Part shown: positions 1 to 8,802 of the stretch, in pieces
Numbering within the stretch: the first letter of the stretch is position 1
Layout: each line of letters begins with the position of its first letter
Assembly (NCBI RefSeq): GCF_000964545.1
Contig: NZ_BBVD01000005.1
Location: 372,001-436,000, forward strand
Direction of reading: 5' to 3'
DNA from: Comamonas thiooxydans
GTDB lineage: Bacteria; Pseudomonadota; Gammaproteobacteria; Burkholderiales; Burkholderiaceae_C
Length of the DNA stretch: 64,000 bases
Translations under genes and position numbers: made by a program
The notes under the pieces: generated by a model
What the model saw: only the letters and a program-made list of their open reading frames with translations
What the model was told of the DNA's origin: nothing
Database searches by the model: none

Positions 1-359
1 CTTGGCTGGCGATTGCTTTTGAGCAGCGCGGTCGCACTCATGATTTGCCCACTTTGGCAATAGCCGCATTGCGCCACATCGTTGCGAACCCACGCATCCT
101 CGACAGCCTTGCCCACCTTGTCTGCAGCTTGCGCTTCGATGGTGTCGATTTTTTGCCCTTGCGCCGCCGATATGGGCGTAATGCAAGAACGGATGGCCTG
201 GCCGTTCAAGTGCACAGTGCATGCTCCGCACATGGCCATGCCGCAACCGAATTTGGTCCCTGTCATACCCAGTGTGTCACGCAGGGTCCAGAGGATGGGC
301 GTTGAAGGATCCACATCAGCCGATGCGGGCTTGCCGTTGAGAGTGAATTTGACAGGCAT
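1..359 (-). CDS. (2Fe-2S)-binding oxidoreductase subunit, IorA-like (partial)
   Basis: This is the N-terminal 119 residues of a small [2Fe-2S] subunit of the xanthine dehydrogenase / isoquinoline 1-oxidoreductase / CoxS family. It passes electrons from a molybdenum hydroxylase subunit that should lie beyond the left window edge. Both cluster motifs are visible: the plant-ferredoxin type CGMAMCGACTVHLNG near residue 40 and CGYCQSGQIMSA near residue 100. The start is the ATG at 357-359, giving MPVKFTLNG, as is usual for the family. It is divergent from the LysR gene at 508, its likely regulator. The substrate cannot be told. The family is clear, the name IorA is by similarity of motif spacing only. 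Confidence 0.88.
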   Translation of the reverse strand, partial: MPVKFTLNGKPASADVDPSTPILWTLRDTLGMTGTKFGCGMAMCGACTVHLNGQAIRSCITPISAAQGQKIDTIEAQAADKVGKAVEDAWVRNDVAQCGYCQSGQIMSATALLKSNRQP

Positions 360-472
360 GGGGGGCTTTCTTGTTTGCTTTTCGACACGGTGATTGCTGC
401 AGGCACCTGGGCAGCGCGTGAAGCAGAGGCAGTGTGCGCCAGGCAATGCAAAAGAAAAAGTCAAGCAATCTA

Positions 473-497
473 TTTAAGTTATTAAGTTTTACTTAAA
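473..497. promoter_or_regulatory. Inverted repeat, candidate LysR operator
   Basis: TTTAAGT (473-479) and ACTTAAA (491-497) form a perfect 7-bp dyad with an 11-base spacer. A further TTAAGT copy sits inside at 483-488. The AT-rich element lies just upstream of the LysR start and within the divergent promoter region, the usual place for an autoregulatory LysR binding site. Its function is inferred. Confidence 0.45.
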
Positions 498-507
498 AAT
501 AGAGAAC

Positions 508-1446
508 ATGAAGCCCGAAATACTCGCCTATCTGGCTGCCTTTGAGCAGGTAGCTCAGCATCGCAGTCTGACCTACGCCGCCCACGCCATCGGGGTCACG
601 CCGGCCGCACTGTCCCAGACGATCAAGAAACTGGAAACCCGTCTGGATGTACGCCTGTTCGATCGAACAACGCGCAGCCTCAATCTGACAGAAGCCGGGA
701 GAATCTATCTGGAGCGCATTTCCCCGGCCCTCACCAACCTGCGCGAAGCGACCGAGGATCTTCAGCTCCAAGCTGGCGTCGAAGGCGGCACGCTGCGCCT
801 CACCATCTCCCATCCTGCTGGCCAGGTGCTCGTCGAGCCAATGCTCGCCGAGTTCTTTGCACTGCATCCGCACATTCACGTCGAGCTGGTCTATGACGAC
901 GGCTTTGTGGACATCGTGCGAGAAGGATTTGACGTCGGCATACGCAATGGCGAGTCACTGGAGGGCGATATGGTCGCCGTGCCACTCACACAGGATCTGA
1001 CCATGTGTTTCGGTGCATCTCCTGCTTACCTCAAAACACACGGCACACCCGAGCACCCCGACGAGTTGGAGCAGCACCTATGCATCAACTACCGCATGAG
1101 CAGCAGCGGCGCAGTCTACAAGTGGGAATTCAATATCGACGGCAAACTGAGCGAGCGCTCCGTGAGCGGGCCACTGACAGTCAACCATAGTGACACGGCC
1201 ATGCGCGCGGCCCTGGATGGTATCGGTGTGATTACCGGCTGGCGCGAATCCATGACCGACGCATTCAACACAGGCCAGTTGGTTGAAGTACTGAAACCCT
1301 ATTGGGCAAGCTTCCCGGGCTTCTATGCCTATTACCCACACCGCACACACCTGCCTCTCAAGACCCGGATATTTCTTGATTTTCTAGTCCAGCATGTGCA
1401 GCGCAATGGCTTGTCCGAAACAGCCCGCGGGCAAATGAGGCCCTGA
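508..1446 (+). CDS. LysR family transcriptional regulator
   Basis: This 312-residue protein has the standard LysR layout. The N-terminal winged helix-turn-helix includes LTYAAHAIGVTPAALSQTIK and the recognition-helix segment ETRLDVRLFDRTTRSLNLT, followed by a LysR substrate-binding domain from about residue 90. It resembles the subgroup typified by AaeR/DmlR-like regulators in general form, with no catalytic role. It is transcribed away from the [2Fe-2S] oxidoreductase gene, and an inverted repeat lies between them, so control of that oxidoreductase operon is the natural guess. The effector is unknown. The start is the first ATG after the AT-rich dyad, preceded by a weak AGAGAA ribosome site. 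Confidence 0.93.
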   Translation: MKPEILAYLAAFEQVAQHRSLTYAAHAIGVTPAALSQTIKKLETRLDVRLFDRTTRSLNLTEAGRIYLERISPALTNLREATEDLQLQAGVEGGTLRLTISHPAGQVLVEPMLAEFFALHPHIHVELVYDDGFVDIVREGFDVGIRNGESLEGDMVAVPLTQDLTMCFGASPAYLKTHGTPEHPDELEQHLCINYRMSSSGAVYKWEFNIDGKLSERSVSGPLTVNHSDTAMRAALDGIGVITGWRESMTDAFNTGQLVEVLKPYWASFPGFYAYYPHRTHLPLKTRIFLDFLVQHVQRNGLSETARGQMRP

Positions 1447-1803
1447 TCGCGGCTTCTTCTGGTGTCTTTCTTGATCAGTGACTTCCCGTCATTTATACAT
1501 TTAAGTCTCATGTCCCATCGCCGGACACTCTTCAAAGGACGGAAATCCCCCTGCCGTAGCTTGGCAACGATGGTTGCTGCTCATGTCCGCATCGCGAGCT
1601 ACCGTCAACGCCAGGTTTCTGGCCAGCAGGAGACCATGAATGTCAGTTCCAGCCCGATTATTTGCTTGAGGTCCGCCACCAGGGCTCTGGAACAAGCGCA
1701 GCAGACTCCATGCTGCCGTTCAAACCGAGCAAGAGCAGATCCTGCGCGACGATTTCTACATCCAATGATCTAGTTAAGTTTGAGCCCCAAAGAATTCACG
1801 GGG
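1447..1803. other. Non-coding gap, no gene recognised
   Basis: This stretch separates the LysR stop from the end of the Bug gene on the other strand. Short open frames exist on both strands, but none has a recognisable motif or convincing ribosome site. No clear terminator hairpin or tRNA was seen. Confidence 0.5.
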
Positions 1804-2775
1804 TCAATACAAAAAACCGTCTCTCTCAAAGAAGCTTCGGTAGATCTGATCTTCAGCTTGCAAAAATGGTTTGAATTGCTTGTAGTCCTTGTATGCAACC
1901 TCAAAGCCTGTATTTTCTAGTTGATCCACAAAGCCCGTTTCTTTGATCACGTTGTTGATCTCGGCGGATAGAAATAGAGCCAGTTCGGATGACGCTCCCT
2001 TGGGAAGAAAGATTCCTTGCCAGTATTCAAAGCTGACGCCCTGGAGCCCCTTCTCCTGAAACGTAGGAATATCGGGGAAGCGCTTCGACCTGTGGGCCGA
2101 TGCGATGCCCAATGCGTGCATCTTGCGGCTTTGCAGATGGGGGGCTATGGGAGCAAGCCCCGCAAAGAGCAAGTCCACTTGTTTGCCCATCAGGCTTGCA
2201 GTTGCAGAAGCAGCTCCCCCGTATGGAACATGCAATAGCTCCACACCCAGGGCTTTGCCCAAACTCTCGCCCACCAAATGCTGCAAGCTGCCAATTCCTG
2301 AGGACGCGAAACTCAGACCACGGGCATTTTTTTGTGCTGCAGCTGCGATATCACTCAGTTGATGTATTGCGGAGTCGCCACGCGTGGCAAGAACAATAGG
2401 AGCAGAGGAAATTTTGGCCACCGGCACCATGTCAGCGACTTCGCCCGACTCCTGGCTTCTGGTGTAAATGGGATTGATGAAGATCTCGGCAGGCGACGCC
2501 AAGAGCAACGTATTCCCATCGGGCCTGGATTTCGCAACATAGTTCGCGGCAATGGCTCCACCTGCTCCTACTCTGTTTTCCACATAGACGGAGCGCTGCA
2601 ATCGCGCTGAGAGCTGAGTTGCAAACGCGCGTGCCAAGGTATCCATAGCGCCACCGGCTTCGAATCCGACAACGATTTTGACGGGTTGGCGAGACGCAGC
2701 CTTGTCGGCACAGGCTGCACTCATTAGCAACCCGCAAAGCAGGCAAGCTCGAATTAGCGTCGCAGCAAAGTTCAT
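1804..2775 (-). CDS. Bug-family tripartite tricarboxylate transporter substrate-binding protein
   Basis: This is a 323-residue periplasmic solute receptor of the Bug/TctC family, which is greatly expanded in Burkholderiales. An N-terminal hydrophobic export signal ends near SAACAD, which could be a lipobox with Cys22. The mature part opens with PVKIVVGFEAGGAMDTLAR, the usual Bug start, and carries the typical RVGAGGAIAANYVAKSRPDG and ASSGIGSLQHLVGE segments. No TctA or TctB membrane genes are adjacent, so it is an orphan receptor, as most Bug genes are. It ends with DGFLY. The gene lies 80 bases downstream of cysQ on the same strand and might be co-transcribed with it. The ligand is unknown. 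Confidence 0.9.
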   Translation of the reverse strand: MNFAATLIRACLLCGLLMSAACADKAASRQPVKIVVGFEAGGAMDTLARAFATQLSARLQRSVYVENRVGAGGAIAANYVAKSRPDGNTLLLASPAEIFINPIYTRSQESGEVADMVPVAKISSAPIVLATRGDSAIHQLSDIAAAAQKNARGLSFASSGIGSLQHLVGESLGKALGVELLHVPYGGAASATASLMGKQVDLLFAGLAPIAPHLQSRKMHALGIASAHRSKRFPDIPTFQEKGLQGVSFEYWQGIFLPKGASSELALFLSAEINNVIKETGFVDQLENTGFEVAYKDYKQFKPFLQAEDQIYRSFFERDGFLY

Positions 2776-2855
2776 CTATCAGAAAACACAGAGGTTGTGA
2801 GTGCTCGCACTCATGGCACTCAAGGCGGGAGAAAATGCTGCGCGAAAGCTTGAAA

Positions 2856-3629
2856 TCAGCGGTAATCTGCCGAGCAGGCATAGAAATGAGGATTACTCAA
2901 ATCTCGCTTGCCGTAGCTCAGAACATCTCCATTGAGCGCATGAATCTGGCCGCCTGCCGCGGCCAGCACCGCATGACCCGCAGCGATATCCCACTCCATG
3001 GTGCGCCCCAAGCGTGGATAGAGGTCAGCCTCGCCCTCTGCAATCAGACAAATCTTGAGCGATGAACCTGCACTTTTGAGTGACCGCACCAAGCGTCCAT
3101 TGAGAAACTGATCAAGCGCGTCAGCATCGCCGTGCGAACGACTGGCCACCACATCAAGGCCATCCTCCGGAATGCTTCTGCATTCAATGGATTGGCGCTT
3201 TCCCTGCACCTCCAGCCATGCGCCAAGTCCTATGGCTCCCGCGTACATGCGATCCAGCGCTGGAGCGAAAACGACACCCAGCACAGGGGTTCCATTTTCG
3301 ATCAGCGCGATATTGACTGTGAACTCGCCATTGCGGTTGATGAATTCCTTGGTGCCATCAAGAGGATCAACCAGCCAGAAGCATTGGCCCACCTCAGGCA
3401 CATATCCCGCTGCAGCCGCCTCCTCGGAAACGACGGGAAACTGCGACTGCAAGGTGCCCAGACGCTCAAGAATCAGGCGCTCGGCCTTTTCGTCGGCTTC
3501 AGTCACGGGCGATGCATCCTGCTTGCCCCGAACCTCAAAGTCGCAGCGATAGATCTTCATGATTAAAGCACCCGCTTCACGGGTGATGGCCATTACGTCT
3601 TCAAGCAGTGCGCTTCGAGTCTGAGTCAC
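2856..3629 (-). CDS. cysQ: 3'(2'),5'-bisphosphate nucleotidase CysQ
   Basis: This 257-residue magnesium-dependent phosphatase of the inositol monophosphatase superfamily hydrolyses 3'-phosphoadenosine 5'-phosphate (PAP) to AMP. PAP is the by-product of PAPS-using sulfotransferases and reductases. The metal-binding signatures are present: EADEKAE near residue 45, VVSEE near 66, WLVDPLDGTKEF near 85 and EWDIAAGHAVL near 210. Length is normal for the family. The gene is divergent from the cysD-cysNC-sulfotransferase train with 123 bases between the starts. That placement fits PAP removal for the sulfotransferase encoded opposite. Confidence 0.95.
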   Translation of the reverse strand: MTQTRSALLEDVMAITREAGALIMKIYRCDFEVRGKQDASPVTEADEKAERLILERLGTLQSQFPVVSEEAAAAGYVPEVGQCFWLVDPLDGTKEFINRNGEFTVNIALIENGTPVLGVVFAPALDRMYAGAIGLGAWLEVQGKRQSIECRSIPEDGLDVVASRSHGDADALDQFLNGRLVRSLKSAGSSLKICLIAEGEADLYPRLGRTMEWDIAAGHAVLAAAGGQIHALNGDVLSYGKRDLSNPHFYACSADYR

Positions 3630-3752
3630 AAAAATCTCCTGTTTTGTTATTCATGTGGTCCGTTTGGCCTATGCGCCGATCAGAGGACAGGCCGACAGTA
3701 AATGCGTCCGGATCTTCGCGAATAAGCGAGTGAATGTTTAACAGGAATGCGC

Positions 3753-4766
3753 ATGGCTGTTGGTAAGAAACTCAGTGTCCAGGAAATCAATCCACTGCGA
3801 ATTCAAGCCGTGAAATTACGGCTTGAAGGCAAAACGCTCAAAGAAGTCGGTAAGGCAACAGGCCTGTCCACACCAACCATCATTGCCGCCCACAAAGCCT
3901 GGCTGGAAGGGGGATGGAGCGCTGTCCTTGTGCGCGAGCGAGGCCGCAAACCTGGCGAAGGCCGCTCCTTGTCGGCCATACAGGAGCAGGACATCTATGT
4001 GCAACTGGTCAGCACCCAGCCCGCCGACCATGGCCTGCCTTTTTTGCTGTGGCAGCTGGAAGCCATGCAGCAACTGATCTTGCAGCGCCAGCAGCTTGAC
4101 TTGCCCGAGCGTACCAACGCCCAGTACCTGCAGCGCTGGAACCTGAATGCCGACCGCCCTGCAAAGCGCATGAAGCAGGCATCCAGCAATGTGCAGCGCT
4201 GGTATGCCACCACTTATCTGGATATTTGCGAGCAGGCCCGAAAAGAGAGCGCCAGCATTGTCTGGATCGATGATTTTGGTGCCCATAACAACTGCCCCGG
4301 ACGCCTGAGGCATGGCATCTTGCGTGCCGTCAACAACCGCGGCAAGGTGTATTGGCAACCGTATGAAGGCAGCCTGTGCGCTGCGCATCTGGAAGATTTT
4401 TTTGATCGCCTCAGGTGCTCCAGCGAGGGCAAGATCTTTGCCCTGCTTGCCGCCATGCAGTGGCAACGCGCAGCCACCTTTTCATCGCTTGCCAGCGACA
4501 GCCACGACCGGCTGCGCCTGTTTCATCTGCCTGCTGCCACAGAGATGCTCAGCCAGTCGAACGAATTGGCCAGCAGCATCTTGAAGACTGCGCAAGACGT
4601 ATCGCTGGTACCAAAGAACACCTACGCCAGAACCCCAACGTCAACGAAGCTGGACCCTATGGCGAGCATGGCGCAGCAACTTCTAAAACATCAATTCGCG
4701 CAAAGATTTGATTTAACGGACTCCTACAGTTGGCAGCACCCAAAACAAAAAACCAAGGAGAAATCT
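3753..4766 (+). CDS. Degenerate IS630-transposase-like winged-helix protein, open in frame into cysD
   Basis: A frame of about 338 codons begins at the ATG at 3753 (AGGA at 3743-3746; an alternative ATG lies at 3747). The first 55 residues hold a helix-turn-helix, TLKEVGKATGLSTPTIIAAH, of the type found at the N-terminus of IS630 transposases. A second winged-helix part follows, and from about residue 170 a DDE-like fold with VWIDDFGAHNN. The later catalytic positions look lost: the segment around FALLAAMQWQRAA has no aspartate, and no NPIE-like glutamate motif follows FHLPAATEM. No terminal inverted repeats were seen. There is no stop codon before the cysD start, so the true end is unclear and the last 40-50 codons look like untranslated leader. 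A role as a domesticated DNA-binding regulator of the sulfation operon is inference. Confidence 0.6.
4755..4760 (+). promoter_or_regulatory. Ribosome binding site that sets the cysD start
   Basis: AAGGAG lies six bases before the GTG at 4767. The protein from that GTG aligns with the N-terminus of CysD (LTHLQRLEAESIQ). This supports independent initiation of cysD inside the longer open frame. Confidence 0.8.
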
Positions 4767-5666
4767 GTGGTGCTGACTCATTTGCAAAGGCTGGAAGCCG
4801 AAAGCATTCAGGCCATGCGCGAGGTTGTTGCCGAGGCAGAAAACCCCGTCATGCTCTACTCCATCGGCAAGGACAGTGCGGTCATGCTGCATCTGGCGAT
4901 GAAGGCCTTCTATCCGGCCAAACCTCCCTTCCCCTTGCTGCATGTGGACACGACCTGGAAGTTTCAGGACATGTATCGCTTTCGTGATCAGATGGCAGCC
5001 AAACTGGGCATGGACCTGCTGGTCCACATCAACCCAGAAGGTCTTGAAATGGGCATCAGCCCGTTCAAGCATGGCTCGCAAATTCATACCGACGTCATGA
5101 AAACCGAGGGCCTGAAGCAAGCTCTCGACAAGTATGGCTTCGACGCCGCCTTTGGTGGCGCGCGCCGCGATGAAGAGAAGTCTCGCGCCAAGGAACGCAT
5201 CTTTTCCTTCCGCTCGGACCAGCACCGCTGGGATCCCAAGAACCAGCGCCCGGAACTCTGGCATCTGTACAACACGCGCAAGAACAAAGGCGAATCAATC
5301 CGAGTGTTCCCGCTGTCCAACTGGACCGAGCTGGATATCTGGCAATACATCTACCTCGAAAACATCCCCATCGTTCCCCTCTATTTTTCAGCGCCTCGCC
5401 CAGTGGTGGAGCGAGACGGCACGCTGCTGATGGTCGATGACGAGCGCATGCCGCTCAAGAGTGGCGAAGTTCCCATGATGCGCAATGTTCGCTTTCGCAC
5501 CCTGGGCTGCTACCCCCTGACGGGTGCCGTCGAATCCGACGCCAATAGCTTGCCCAAGATCATTCAGGAAATGCTGCTGACCCGTACTTCGGAACGACAG
5601 GGCCGGATGATCGACCACGACTCGGCCGCATCCATGGAAAAGAAGAAGCAAGAGGGGTATTTCTGA
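4767..5666 (+). CDS. cysD: Sulfate adenylyltransferase subunit 2 (CysD)
   Basis: This 299-residue catalytic subunit of ATP sulfurylase makes adenosine 5'-phosphosulfate (APS) from ATP and sulfate, driven by the CysN GTPase. It follows Escherichia coli CysD from end to end: the PP-loop segment VMLYSIGKDSAVMLHLA, the FGGARRDEEKSRAKERIFSF block, WDPKNQRPELWHLYN, FPLSNWTELDIWQYI and the end KKKQEGYF. I chose the GTG at 4767 because of the AAGGAG site and because known CysD proteins begin there, although the frame stays open 1 kb upstream. The stop overlaps the cysN start by one base, so the two are translationally coupled. Confidence 0.96.
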   Translation: MVLTHLQRLEAESIQAMREVVAEAENPVMLYSIGKDSAVMLHLAMKAFYPAKPPFPLLHVDTTWKFQDMYRFRDQMAAKLGMDLLVHINPEGLEMGISPFKHGSQIHTDVMKTEGLKQALDKYGFDAAFGGARRDEEKSRAKERIFSFRSDQHRWDPKNQRPELWHLYNTRKNKGESIRVFPLSNWTELDIWQYIYLENIPIVPLYFSAPRPVVERDGTLLMVDDERMPLKSGEVPMMRNVRFRTLGCYPLTGAVESDANSLPKIIQEMLLTRTSERQGRMIDHDSAASMEKKKQEGYF

Positions 5667-7579
5667 TGTCACATGTATCTGCACTCATCTCTGAAGATAT
5701 CGAGAAATACCTGAAGGCACACGAGCAGAAAAGCCTGCTGCGCTTCATCACCTGCGGCAGCGTGGATGACGGCAAGAGCACGCTGATCGGACGCTTGCTG
5801 TACGAATCCAAGATGCTGTTTGAGGACCAGATGGAAGCACTGGTCGCGGACTCCAAGAAAGTCGGCACGCAGGGCGGCGAGCTGGACTTCGCGCTGCTCG
5901 TCGATGGTCTGGCCGCAGAGCGCGAGCAAGGCATCACCATCGATGTGGCCTACCGCTTCTTCTCTACCGACCAGCGCAAGTTCATCGTGGCCGACACGCC
6001 CGGCCATGAGCAGTACACCCGCAATATGGTCACTGGTGCCTCCACCGCCGATGTGGCCGTGGTGATGATTGATGCGCGCCGCGGTGTGCTGACTCAATCC
6101 AGGCGCCATAGCTATCTGGCATCGCTGATCGGCATCCGCAAAATCGTGCTGGCTGTCAACAAGATGGACTTGATGGCTTACTCCGAAAAAATCTTCAACG
6201 ATATCGTGGCCGACTACCGCGAATTCGCCAAGAAGATCAATCTGGAAGACATCACGGCCATCCCCATGTCGGCCTTGCGTGGTGACAACATCACCGAGCA
6301 GAGCGAGCACATGCCCTGGTACCGCGGCACCACGCTCATGGGCTATCTGGAGACGGTGGAAATCGACGAAGCACGCCAGCAAAAGCTGCCGTTTCGCATG
6401 CCTGTGCAATGGGTCAATCGCCCCAACCTCGACTTCCGCGGCTTTGCGGGCTGCATTGCCAGCGGTCAGGTTCACCCCGGAGACAGCGTCCGCATCCTGC
6501 CTAGCGGACGCGTGACCAAGGTTGCGCGCATCGTCACCCAGGACGGAGATCTGCAGCAGGCGGTTGCAGGCCAGTCCGTTACCATGACCTTGGCCGACGA
6601 GGTGGACTGCAGCCGGGGCGATGTGATTGCGGTTGCGGATGCACCTTCCGATGTGGCTGACCAGTTCCAGGTCACGCTGATCTGGATGCATGAGCAGCCC
6701 ATGCTCGGCGGCCGTCCCTATCTGATGAAGATCGGCGGCAAGACGATTCCCGTCACCTTCGCAGCCCCCAAGTACAAGATCAATGTCAACACGCTGGAGC
6801 ATCTGGCCGCCAAGGAACTGGCGCTCAATGAAATCGGCGTCTGCAATCTGTCCAGCAGCCAGCCTATCGCTTTCGATGCCTATAAGGACAATCGCGAAAC
6901 AGGCAGCTTCATCCTGATCGATCGTCTGAGCAACGCCACGGTGGGCGCGGGTCTGATCGACTTTTCGCTGCGTCGCTCGCAGAACATTCATATGCAGCAT
7001 GTGAATGTGAACCAGGAAGCACGTTCCGAACGCCTGCATCAAAAACCGGCCTTGCTATGGTTTACCGGTCTGTCGGGCGCTGGCAAATCCACCATTGCCA
7101 ATCTGCTAGAAACCCGTTTGCATGCGCGTGGCCGGCATACCTATCTGCTCGACGGCGACAACGTGCGCCACGGCCTCAATCGCGACCTTGGCTTCACCGA
7201 TGCAGACCGCGTGGAAAACATTCGTCGCGTCGCTGAAGTGGGCAAGCTGTTTGTGGACGCCGGGCTGATTGCCATCACTGCCTTCATCTCGCCATTCCAG
7301 GCAGAACGCGAAATGGCGCGCAAGCTGGTGAAGGATGGTGAGTTCCTCGAAGTATTCATCGACACACCGCTTTCCGTTGCCGAAGAGCGTGACCCCAAGG
7401 GCCTCTACAAGAAAGTGCGCCGTGGCGAGCTGAAGAACTTCACGGGGATCGACTCACCGTTTGAAGTGCCGGAGTCTCCGGACATTCATATCTCCACCCC
7501 CACGATGACTGCGCAAGAGGCGGTGGACAAGATCATCGCCGAACTGGTGGCCCGCGAAATCATCGCCGCGGAAGACTAA
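5666..7579 (+). CDS. cysNC: Bifunctional CysNC: sulfate adenylyltransferase subunit 1 / APS kinase
   Basis: This 637-residue fusion does two steps. The N-terminal EF-Tu-like GTPase (residues 1 to about 440) powers ATP sulfurylase. Its G1 loop is GSVDDGKSTLIGRLLY, with DTPGHEQYTRNM and NKMD following. The C-terminal APS kinase (from about 455) phosphorylates APS to PAPS, with the P-loop FTGLSGAGKSTIA, LDGDNVRHGLN, AFISPFQAERE and DPKGLYKK. Organisms that reduce APS directly for cysteine do not need the kinase, so the fusion points to a need for PAPS itself. That agrees with the sulfotransferase gene downstream and cysQ upstream. A 113-base gap separates it from the DUF1214 gene. Confidence 0.96.
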   Translation: MSHVSALISEDIEKYLKAHEQKSLLRFITCGSVDDGKSTLIGRLLYESKMLFEDQMEALVADSKKVGTQGGELDFALLVDGLAAEREQGITIDVAYRFFSTDQRKFIVADTPGHEQYTRNMVTGASTADVAVVMIDARRGVLTQSRRHSYLASLIGIRKIVLAVNKMDLMAYSEKIFNDIVADYREFAKKINLEDITAIPMSALRGDNITEQSEHMPWYRGTTLMGYLETVEIDEARQQKLPFRMPVQWVNRPNLDFRGFAGCIASGQVHPGDSVRILPSGRVTKVARIVTQDGDLQQAVAGQSVTMTLADEVDCSRGDVIAVADAPSDVADQFQVTLIWMHEQPMLGGRPYLMKIGGKTIPVTFAAPKYKINVNTLEHLAAKELALNEIGVCNLSSSQPIAFDAYKDNRETGSFILIDRLSNATVGAGLIDFSLRRSQNIHMQHVNVNQEARSERLHQKPALLWFTGLSGAGKSTIANLLETRLHARGRHTYLLDGDNVRHGLNRDLGFTDADRVENIRRVAEVGKLFVDAGLIAITAFISPFQAEREMARKLVKDGEFLEVFIDTPLSVAEERDPKGLYKKVRRGELKNFTGIDSPFEVPESPDIHISTPTMTAQEAVDKIIAELVAREIIAAED

Positions 7580-7692
7580 AGCAACTGGATGAACTGTGGC
7601 GTTGCCAGCCTTTGCAACGCCCCTCTTTCTTCTTTCACCCACCGCACACAGCCACCACCTGGCAATGCGCGGCACACAAAGAAAGCCAGATC

Positions 7693-8802
7693 ATGGATAC
7701 CCAAACCATTAATGAGCAACTGCTCAGCGGCGAAACCTGGTCGCAGTTCTGCGATCACCTCAAACGCTGCGGCCAGCAGATTCTGCGTCCCGAAACCCCT
7801 GCCGACCCCGCAACGCGGGCAGAAGGCTATCGCTATCTGACCCGACTGCTGCGCATCGCGCTGGAGATGCATGTGGAATTCGCCGACCCGGCGTTTCCCA
7901 GCTTCTTCAAGACCTCGCACGAAACCGCCAAGATTGGCGCGGACAACCCGGACAACATCTACGAATACTCACGCCTCAACGGGTCCATGAAATACCGCAT
8001 TCATGGCAACCGTGGCACGGTTTCGTACCTGAGCTTTTGCACGCAAAAAGGCGGCTATGAAACCGATGGCCGCATGGTTGTCACCGGGTTTATCGACGCC
8101 ACACAGCTCAAGACTGACGAGAACGGTGACTTCGAACTCATCGTCAGCCGTGACCCGCAGCCGGGTAACTGGCTGCCCATGGAAGATGCCTCGGTGTCGC
8201 TGCTGGTGCGCCAAACCTTCATGGATCGCAAGAGCGAAGTGCCCGCCAAGCTCGCCATCGAGCGCATTGGCACCACGGACACCCCCGGCCCTCTGGATCC
8301 CTTGGTTCTGGCGCAATCGCTGCAGCGCGTGACGTCCTTTGTCGAGAACACGGCGAAGCTATTTGCCGACTGGGCACAAAGCTATCTTCCACATAGCAAT
8401 CAGTTGCCGCCAGCCGATCAGGCCTACTGCCAGTCCGTGGGCGGTGATCCCAATATTTTCTACTACCACTCGCATTGGGAACTGCGCGAGGATCAGGCCC
8501 TGGTCATTCATATCGACAAGGTGCCGGAATGCTCGTTCTGGAATCTGCAGATCAATAACTACTGGCTGGAGTCTCTGGACTACCGCTACCACCAGATCTG
8601 CATCAACAAGCACCAGGCGCAATACAACGAAAACGGCGGCGTCACTCTGGTGCTGAGCGAAAAAGACCCCGGCATTGCCAACTGGCTGCAAACCGCTGGC
8701 GTACGCCAGGGAACCATGTGCCTGCGCTGGGTTGGCGCCAAGGAGCAGTGCCATCCCACCACCAAAGTGATCTCGATAAACCAGTTGCTGGAGACTGTAT
8801 GA
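7693..8802 (+). CDS. DUF1214 domain-containing protein
   Basis: This is a 369-residue soluble protein without signal peptide or membrane segment. The C-terminal third carries a DUF1214-like region: IFYYHSHWELREDQALVIH, then FWNLQINNYWLESLDYR, then LVLSEKDPGIANWLQTAG and a closing TMCLRWVG. DUF1214 proteins have no firmly assigned reaction that I know of. They often sit beside SDR, SnoaL and sulfotransferase genes in catabolic or lipid clusters. I chose the ATG at 7693 (MDTQTINEQ) because the frame upstream to 7612 reads like leader. The stop overlaps the sulfotransferase start (ATGA), implying coupled translation and a joint function. Confidence 0.82.
   Translation: MDTQTINEQLLSGETWSQFCDHLKRCGQQILRPETPADPATRAEGYRYLTRLLRIALEMHVEFADPAFPSFFKTSHETAKIGADNPDNIYEYSRLNGSMKYRIHGNRGTVSYLSFCTQKGGYETDGRMVVTGFIDATQLKTDENGDFELIVSRDPQPGNWLPMEDASVSLLVRQTFMDRKSEVPAKLAIERIGTTDTPGPLDPLVLAQSLQRVTSFVENTAKLFADWAQSYLPHSNQLPPADQAYCQSVGGDPNIFYYHSHWELREDQALVIHIDKVPECSFWNLQINNYWLESLDYRYHQICINKHQAQYNENGGVTLVLSEKDPGIANWLQTAGVRQGTMCLRWVGAKEQCHPTTKVISINQLLETV

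Noticed and set aside
1447..1803. Possible transposase remnant between the LysR and Bug genes
   Set aside because: None of the short frames has a transposase motif and no inverted repeats were seen.
5669..7042. 457-codon open frame on the minus strand inside cysNC
   Set aside because: It is antisense to a gene with complete, recognisable motifs and has no domain of its own; high GC content produces such shadows.
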